Source: Arthrobacter sp. ISL-95
GTDB taxonomy: Bacteria; Actinomycetota; Actinomycetes; Actinomycetales; Micrococcaceae
Direction of reading: 5' to 3'
NCBI RefSeq assembly: GCF_018613695.1
Contig: NZ_JAGGPR010000009.1
Span: 62,001-126,000, forward strand
DNA length: 64,000 nucleotides
Below, piece after piece: positions 59,374 to 64,000 of the stretch; positions within the stretch are counted from its first letter, which is position 1; every line of letters begins with the position of its first letter. A program made the position numbers and the translations under genes. The notes under the pieces are model-generated. The model was not told the DNA's origin. It worked only from the letters and a program-made list of their open reading frames with translations, and searched no databases.

Positions 59374-61137
59374 ATGCGCAAGGTCCTGATCGCGAACCGT
59401 GGCGAAATCGCCGTCCGCGTCGCCCGTGCCTGTGACGACGCCGGCATCCTGTCGGTGGCCGTCTATGCAGACATCGATGCCGATGCCATGCACGTTGGCG
59501 CTGCCGACGAAGCCTTCAGCCTGGACGGAAATTCGCCGGCTGACACGTACCTGAATATGGGAAAGTTGCTCGCCATTGCGGAGAAATCCGGCGCAGACGC
59601 GGTCCACCCTGGGTACGGTTTCCTGTCCGAGAACGCGGACTTTGCACAAGCAGTGCTCGACGCCGGACTTGAGTGGATCGGTCCCTCGCCGGAGTCGATA
59701 CGTCAGTTGGGCAATAAGATCACAGCCCGCGACATAGCAGTCCGCGCTGGTGCCCCGTTGGTTGCCGGCAGCGACGGTCCCGTTTCCTCCGCAGTGGAAG
59801 CCCGGGCCTTCGCAGAGGAGCACGGACTTCCGCTGGCCATCAAGGCTGCTTTTGGTGGTGGTGGCCGTGGACTGAAGGTGGTTCGGGAGCTCGCCGAAGT
59901 TGAAGAAGCGTTCGATTCCGCAGTCCGTGAAGCTGTTGCTGCTTTTGGTCGTGGCGAGTGCTTCGTGGAGCAATACCTTGACCGGCCGCGACATGTGGAA
60001 GCACAGATCATCGCGGACAAACTCGGCAATGTAGTTGTAGTGGGCACACGCGATTGCTCACTCCAGCGCCGCCACCAGAAGCTGGTGGAAGAGGCTCCCG
60101 CCCCATTCTTGAGCGATGAACAGCGGCGGCAAATCTACGAGGGCTCCAAGGCCATTGTTCGCGAGGCCGGCTATTACGGGGCCGGAACGGTGGAGTTCCT
60201 GGTCTCAGCCGACGGCGCCGTGGCCTTCCTCGAGGTCAACACGCGCCTCCAGGTTGAACACCCCATCACAGAGGAAACTGCCGGGATTGACCTTGTGCAG
60301 GAGCAGTTCCGCATTGCCGCCGGCTTGCCGTTGAGCATCACGGAGGATCCCGTGGACCGGGGACACTCCTTCGAGTTCCGTATCAACGCCGAGGATGTTG
60401 GACGCGGATTCCTGCCGTCCCCGGGCACAGTTGTTTCCTTTGAGGCGCCCACCGGTCCAGGCATCCGCTTGGACACCGGAGTCCGGTCAGGCTCATTCGT
60501 CGCGCCGCAATTCGACTCCCTGTTGGCCAAACTGATCGTCACCGGAGCTGACCGGCAGCAAGCACTGCGGCGTGCCCGGCGTGCCCTGGCCGAAACCAAC
60601 ATCACTGGCCTCGCAACCGTCCTGCCGTTCCACCGCGCGGTCCTGGAGTCCGAAGACTTTACATCCGTTGCAGGAATGCGCGTTCACACCCGGTGGATAG
60701 AGACGGACTTCGCAGACCAGATCCCCGTGGATCCCGAATACAACGTGGTGGCCCCGGAAGGGGAGAGGCGCACCATCACCATCGACGTGGACGGGAAACG
60801 CCTCGCTGTTGGGCTCCCCGCAGACTTGTTGGATGGCTGGGCTCGTTCCGGTCAGGGCATTCCTGCGTTTACTGGGCCGAGCGATACGCCGGGTTCTGTC
60901 CCAGGCAGCGACGACTCACCTGCTGAATCTGCGCTCGTGTCCAGCATGGCCGGAACAGTAGTGAAGTGGTTGGTGGAACCCGGCACGGAAGTTGCAATTG
61001 GCGATCCGTTGGTGGTCCTGGAGGCCATGAAGATGGAAACCCAGGTCCCGGCACACCGGACAGGTACGCTCTCCGAGGTCTTTTCCGCACCCGGTGGCGT
61101 GGTCACAGCCGGAGCCGTGCTGGCACACATCGAATAG
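59374..61137 (+). CDS. Biotin carboxylase with C-terminal biotin-carrier domain
   Basis: ATP-grasp biotin carboxylase fused to BCCP, like acyl-CoA carboxylase alpha chains. [19 protein letters not shown] begins the biotin-carboxylase domain; ATP-grasp motifs include [14 protein letters not shown] and [20 protein letters not shown]. The biotinyl lysine is K553 in [12 protein letters not shown] 59374 gives 587 residues, shorter than many acyl-CoA alpha chains of about 650. It starts 7 bp after pxpBC and no acyl-CoA carboxyltransferase gene is beside it. Its partner is probably PxpBC (inference). Confidence 0.92.
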   Translation: MRKVLIANRGEIAVRVARACDDAGILSVAVYADIDADAMHVGAADEAFSLDGNSPADTYLNMGKLLAIAEKSGADAVHPGYGFLSENADFAQAVLDAGLEWIGPSPESIRQLGNKITARDIAVRAGAPLVAGSDGPVSSAVEARAFAEEHGLPLAIKAAFGGGGRGLKVVRELAEVEEAFDSAVREAVAAFGRGECFVEQYLDRPRHVEAQIIADKLGNVVVVGTRDCSLQRRHQKLVEEAPAPFLSDEQRRQIYEGSKAIVREAGYYGAGTVEFLVSADGAVAFLEVNTRLQVEHPITEETAGIDLVQEQFRIAAGLPLSITEDPVDRGHSFEFRINAEDVGRGFLPSPGTVVSFEAPTGPGIRLDTGVRSGSFVAPQFDSLLAKLIVTGADRQQALRRARRALAETNITGLATVLPFHRAVLESEDFTSVAGMRVHTRWIETDFADQIPVDPEYNVVAPEGERRTITIDVDGKRLAVGLPADLLDGWARSGQGIPAFTGPSDTPGSVPGSDDSPAESALVSSMAGTVVKWLVEPGTEVAIGDPLVVLEAMKMETQVPAHRTGTLSEVFSAPGGVVTAGAVLAHIE

Positions 61138-61142
61138 CGGCG

Positions 61143-62396
61143 CTAGGCGTGCGTCGCTGCGGAGATGCCGAGCACGCTGTCCAGCAGTTCGTTGCGGAAC
61201 TTCCCGGAAGGATCGTTCGCCTGGACCAAGGCACGGAAGTCCTCAAACCGAGGATACAAAGAAGCAAAGTCGTACTGGCCGGGTGTGAAGAGCTTGCCCC
61301 AGTGCGGGCGTGCACCGAACGGACGCAGGGCTTCCTCAAGCTCGGGCAGCACTGCTTCCACCTCGGTCTGAAGCGGTTTCCACGTGAAGTGGAGCGCCAC
61401 GCTTTGCTGCTGGTAGAACGGGCTGAGCCAGAACTCATCTGCTGCCACAGTGCGGATTTCAGAGACGAACAGGAGCGGCGCGAGCTTGGGGGCGAGTTCC
61501 CGGACAGCCTGAAGTGCGGCCGGTGCCTGGTCCAGTGGCAGGAGGAATTCGCTTTGCAGTTCCTCGCCGTTGCTGGGCGTAAATTCGTGGCGGAAGTGGG
61601 GTAAACGGTCCAGCCACTTACCTGCGACGTCCAGTTGCTCGGTGCAGTTCTCCGCGGACATATCCGGGAGGGGGTGCATGGCTGCCGTCGCGGGGGTGGC
61701 GCCGAACAGGTCCGGCAACGGAGCTTCGGTGTCCAGCGCTTTGAGCCAGATCTGGGGGATGGTGTCGCCGGAGTAGTCGGTGAAGAAGCTGACGCTGTAG
61801 GCACTGGATGCGATGGCCTGGAAGTTCGCCAAAGCATGTTCCCATGACAGGTTGGTGAGCACGCGCTGCCGGACCTCATAGCTCGGCCGGACCGCCAGCT
61901 CCAGCCCTGTGACAATGCCAAGTGCGCCCATTCCCACCACGCTGGCGAGGAATTCGTCGTCGTCCGCTGTGAGGGTCACCAGCTCGCCGGAGGCGCGCAC
62001 CAGGTCAACGCTGACGACGGCGGCAGCCAGCGAGGGGTTGTTGACTCCACTGCCGTGCGTGCCGGTTTGAATAGCGCCGGCCACTGAGATGTGAGGGAGG
62101 GAGGCGAGGTTGTGGATGGCGTAGCCCTTTTCCTCGAGCGCTCGGCCCAGAGCCCCGTAGCTGATGCCACCGCTGACCTTGACTGTGTTTTTCGCGGTGT
62201 CCAACACAACCTCCTGGGGGAGGGCATCGAGCAGAATGTGTGTTCCGTCTGTGTCGGCAACCGTGTTGAAGGAGTGCCGGGAACCAAGGGCCTTGATCCG
62301 GGCGGCCTGAGCTACGAGCTCGCGCAGCTGATCCACGGTGGTGGGCCGCTGGACGTCAGCTGACGAGTACTCAAGATTTCCTGCCCAGTTCTTCAT
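61143..62396 (-). CDS. Alditol (xylitol) oxidase, FAD-dependent
   Basis: VAO-family oxidase that converts xylitol or sorbitol to the aldose with H2O2. LGSRHSFN gives the covalent-FAD histidine H41. NLASLPHISVAGAIQTGTHG and GMGALGIVTGLELAV are FAD-domain hallmarks; EIRTVAADEFWLSP and RPHWGKLFT lie in the substrate domain. Sequence and length (417) agree with Streptomyces AldO from memory. Starts at ATG 62396 with GGGAG upstream; divergent from the LacI gene. Confidence 0.9.
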   Translation of the reverse strand: MKNWAGNLEYSSADVQRPTTVDQLRELVAQAARIKALGSRHSFNTVADTDGTHILLDALPQEVVLDTAKNTVKVSGGISYGALGRALEEKGYAIHNLASLPHISVAGAIQTGTHGSGVNNPSLAAAVVSVDLVRASGELVTLTADDDEFLASVVGMGALGIVTGLELAVRPSYEVRQRVLTNLSWEHALANFQAIASSAYSVSFFTDYSGDTIPQIWLKALDTEAPLPDLFGATPATAAMHPLPDMSAENCTEQLDVAGKWLDRLPHFRHEFTPSNGEELQSEFLLPLDQAPAALQAVRELAPKLAPLLFVSEIRTVAADEFWLSPFYQQQSVALHFTWKPLQTEVEAVLPELEEALRPFGARPHWGKLFTPGQYDFASLYPRFEDFRALVQANDPSGKFRNELLDSVLGISAATHA

Positions 62397-62434
62397 CGAA
62401 TAATCTCCCGCTTTGTATTAATAGACTCCCGCAA

Positions 62435-62450
62435 TTGTTAACGTTCACAA
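62435..62450. promoter_or_regulatory. LacI-type operator
   Basis: TTGTTAACGTTCACAA: an inverted repeat with the central CG typical of LacI-family operators and one mismatched pair. It lies 38 bp upstream of alditol oxidase and 75 bp upstream of lacI-type, so both could be controlled. Confidence 0.72.
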
Positions 62451-62525
62451 CTAATTGCGTCAAGAGGAGTCCAGCCCGGCAGCGGATAGAGTTCAACAAA
62501 TCCGCTGTCTACGAGGAGTCGCAAC

Positions 62526-63530
62526 GTGAGCAAGGGATCCAAGCCCACCATTCGGGACGTGGCCAGGGCGGCCGACGTCTCATTGACCACCGTGTCCTAC
62601 GTTCTCTCCGGTCGCCATGGTGGCACCACCCGTATCAGTCAGCCCACGCAGGACCGTGTTTTGGCAGCGGTCAAAGAACTCGGGTATGTGCCCAATCAGG
62701 CTGCGCGGGGGATGCGTCGGGGCAGGACGGACGTGGTGGCCGTGGCCATCGGAGATCTCGAATGGCCGTGGGACCGCGCCCTCGCCACCGCCGCAGCGAG
62801 GATTCTTCCTGAGCACGGATACCAACCGGTGATCCTGCTGGGCGACGACTGGCGGAAGTTCATGATGTCCGGCGGCGCCGACGGCGTCATCATCGGCTAC
62901 TTCCCGGAAGCAACGTCCGAGGACCAGACAGTTACCGAGCTGGCCCGCCGAGGCGTTGCCCAAGTGGTCATCTCAGGGACCATGAAAGCAGCCGGATTCG
63001 ATGTCCTTGCTCCTGAGACTGACGCCGGACTCACAGAATGCATGGAATTTCTCACGGCGTCGCACCGCAGAATCGCCTGCATCCGCAGAGCAGACCCCAC
63101 CGGCCGGCCCAAGAGCCGCTTTGCCGTCTACGCAGCCGGGCTGGAGAAGGCCGGCATTCCCGTGGACGAGGCGTTGGTGAGGACGTCACATCACCGCCCG
63201 GCCGCTGCGTATCAATCGGCCCTTGAGCTGCTCCAGCTGACGGACCGGCCCACGGCCATCTTCTGCACCGATGACATGGAGGCGCTGCAGGCGATCCGTG
63301 CTGCCTACCGCCTTGGGCTCCGCGTGCCTGAGGACGTCCAGATTGTGGGCGTGGGGAATTCAACCGAGGGCCAGGACTACGATCCTGCTTTGACTACCGT
63401 TGGTCCGGATCCGATCTTCGAGCAGGTTGTCCGCATGTTGCTGGATCGGCTCGCTGGAACCACACCGGCGGAGGGTGTCCGGGTGGCGTCACCGTGGAGG
63501 TTGCACCGCCGCGGCACTACGGAGGGCTAG
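62526..63530 (+). CDS. LacI-family transcriptional regulator
   Basis: Regulator with N-terminal HTH TIRDVARAADVSLTTVSYVL and the hinge region VAAVKELGYVPNQAARGMRR, followed by a periplasmic-binding-like domain (DRPTAIFCTDDMEALQAI). 334 residues. GTG 62526 has GAGGAG about 7 bases upstream. Divergent from alditol oxidase with the operator at 62435-62450 between them; a sugar alcohol or related sugar is the likely effector (inference). Confidence 0.9.
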   Translation: MSKGSKPTIRDVARAADVSLTTVSYVLSGRHGGTTRISQPTQDRVLAAVKELGYVPNQAARGMRRGRTDVVAVAIGDLEWPWDRALATAAARILPEHGYQPVILLGDDWRKFMMSGGADGVIIGYFPEATSEDQTVTELARRGVAQVVISGTMKAAGFDVLAPETDAGLTECMEFLTASHRRIACIRRADPTGRPKSRFAVYAAGLEKAGIPVDEALVRTSHHRPAAAYQSALELLQLTDRPTAIFCTDDMEALQAIRAAYRLGLRVPEDVQIVGVGNSTEGQDYDPALTTVGPDPIFEQVVRMLLDRLAGTTPAEGVRVASPWRLHRRGTTEG

Positions 63531-64000
63531 TTAGTCCTTCAACGGACGGCGTGCCAGCCAAGCGGCCACGATCGCACCGGAGATGTTGTGCCACAGCGAA
63601 AACACGGCTGACGGCAATGCTGCCAGGGGGCTGAAGTGTGCTGTGGCCAGCGTGGCGGCCAGGCCCGAGTTCTGCATTCCCACCTCGAACGCCAACGCGC
63701 GGCGTGCCTTGTCATCCAAGCGGCCTAGCTTGCCCGCCAGGTATCCGAGTCCCAAGCCGAAGCCGTTGTGGAGGACTACCGCCAGGAACACGATGGCCCC
63801 GGCAGCGACGATCTTGCTGGCGCTCCCGGCCACAACGATTGCCACAATCAGGGAGATCACGACGGCGGATGCCCACGGAAGTGCCGGGAGAACCTTTGCC
63901 ACAACCTTGGAAAGGAAGAGGCGGGCGAGGAGGCCTGCGATTACCGGCAGCAACACAGTCTTCACGATGTCCATCACCATGGCGCCGGCGTCGATGTGCA
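63531..64000 (-). CDS. Bile acid:sodium symporter family protein, partial (N-terminus beyond window)
   Basis: C-terminal part of a BASS-family transporter. Hydrophobic segments include MVMDIVKTVLLPVIAGLLAR and AGAIVFLAVVLHNGFGLGLG; RRALAFEVGMQNSGLAATLA is the family motif. The frame stays open to position 64000, so the start lies outside. It converges with the LacI gene with no space between the stops. Substrate unknown. Confidence 0.88.
   Translation of the reverse strand, partial: HIDAGAMVMDIVKTVLLPVIAGLLARLFLSKVVAKVLPALPWASAVVISLIVAIVVAGSASKIVAAGAIVFLAVVLHNGFGLGLGYLAGKLGRLDDKARRALAFEVGMQNSGLAATLATAHFSPLAALPSAVFSLWHNISGAIVAAWLARRPLKD

Noticed and set aside
61378..61393. parS-like sequence GTTTCCACGTGAAGT inside the alditol oxidase gene
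   Set aside because: It has an extra base and a disrupted right half-site, so ParB binding is unlikely.

Overview
This window is the replication-origin region of a high-GC actinobacterial chromosome. Gene order and protein sequence point to the Arthrobacter/Paenarthrobacter group (Micrococcaceae). Supporting this are the order parB-parA-rsmG-jag-yidC-yidD-rnpA-rpmH / dnaA-dnaN-gnd-recF-dciA-gyrB-gyrA, the DUF3566 and DLW-39 genes beside tRNA-Ile and tRNA-Ala, and the fhaA-fhaB-pstP-rodA-pbpA-pknA-pknB cell-wall operon. The species call is an inference; no 16S gene is present.

Layout. 1-5013: about 5 kb with no credible gene. It carries eight parS centromere sites, a DnaA-box cluster, an 83-bp tandem duplication and short direct repeats, and it is closed off from parB by an intrinsic terminator. 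5067-10738 (minus strand): parB, parA (with a ninth parS inside its coding sequence), rsmG, jag, yidC, yidD, rnpA, rpmH. 10739-13200: dnaA flanked on both sides by DnaA boxes, a bipartite oriC. 13201-22924 (plus): dnaN, gnd, recF, dciA-like, gyrB, gyrA and a DUF3566 membrane protein. 23038-23460: tRNA-Ile, a frameshifted DLW-39 gene, tRNA-Ala and a terminator.

23568-34597: an EamA transporter, a glycosyltransferase, an 11-residue-repeat membrane protein, a cyclophilin, a rhomboid protease and a GyrI-like protein, followed by a second dense DnaA-box cluster (28711-29389). Then come tag and a tightly overlapped alkylation-repair operon (ogt, ECF sigma factor, second methyltransferase, alkB), crgA, a class E sortase, a 56-residue membrane protein and pabA. 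34704-44309 (minus): the translationally coupled kinase/phosphatase/FHA/elongation operon. 44685: tRNA-Leu.

44970-64000: accessory catabolic modules, each beside its own regulator and a readable operator. They are an enolase-superfamily sugar-acid dehydratase with GntR; putrescine oxidase, universal stress protein and APC permease with TetR; DUF5997 beside a LysR-type sensor domain without HTH; 5-oxoprolinase (pxpA, a pxpB-pxpC fusion) with an MHS transporter, a biotin carboxylase-BCCP and GntR; alditol oxidase with LacI; and a bile acid:sodium symporter family protein cut by the window edge.

The signals most worth following are the gene-free parS/DnaA-box region, the remote DnaA-box cluster at 28.7-29.4 kb, the pairing of a biotin carboxylase with carboxyltransferase-like PxpBC, the sigma factor inside the alkylation-repair operon, and the 11-residue-repeat protein.
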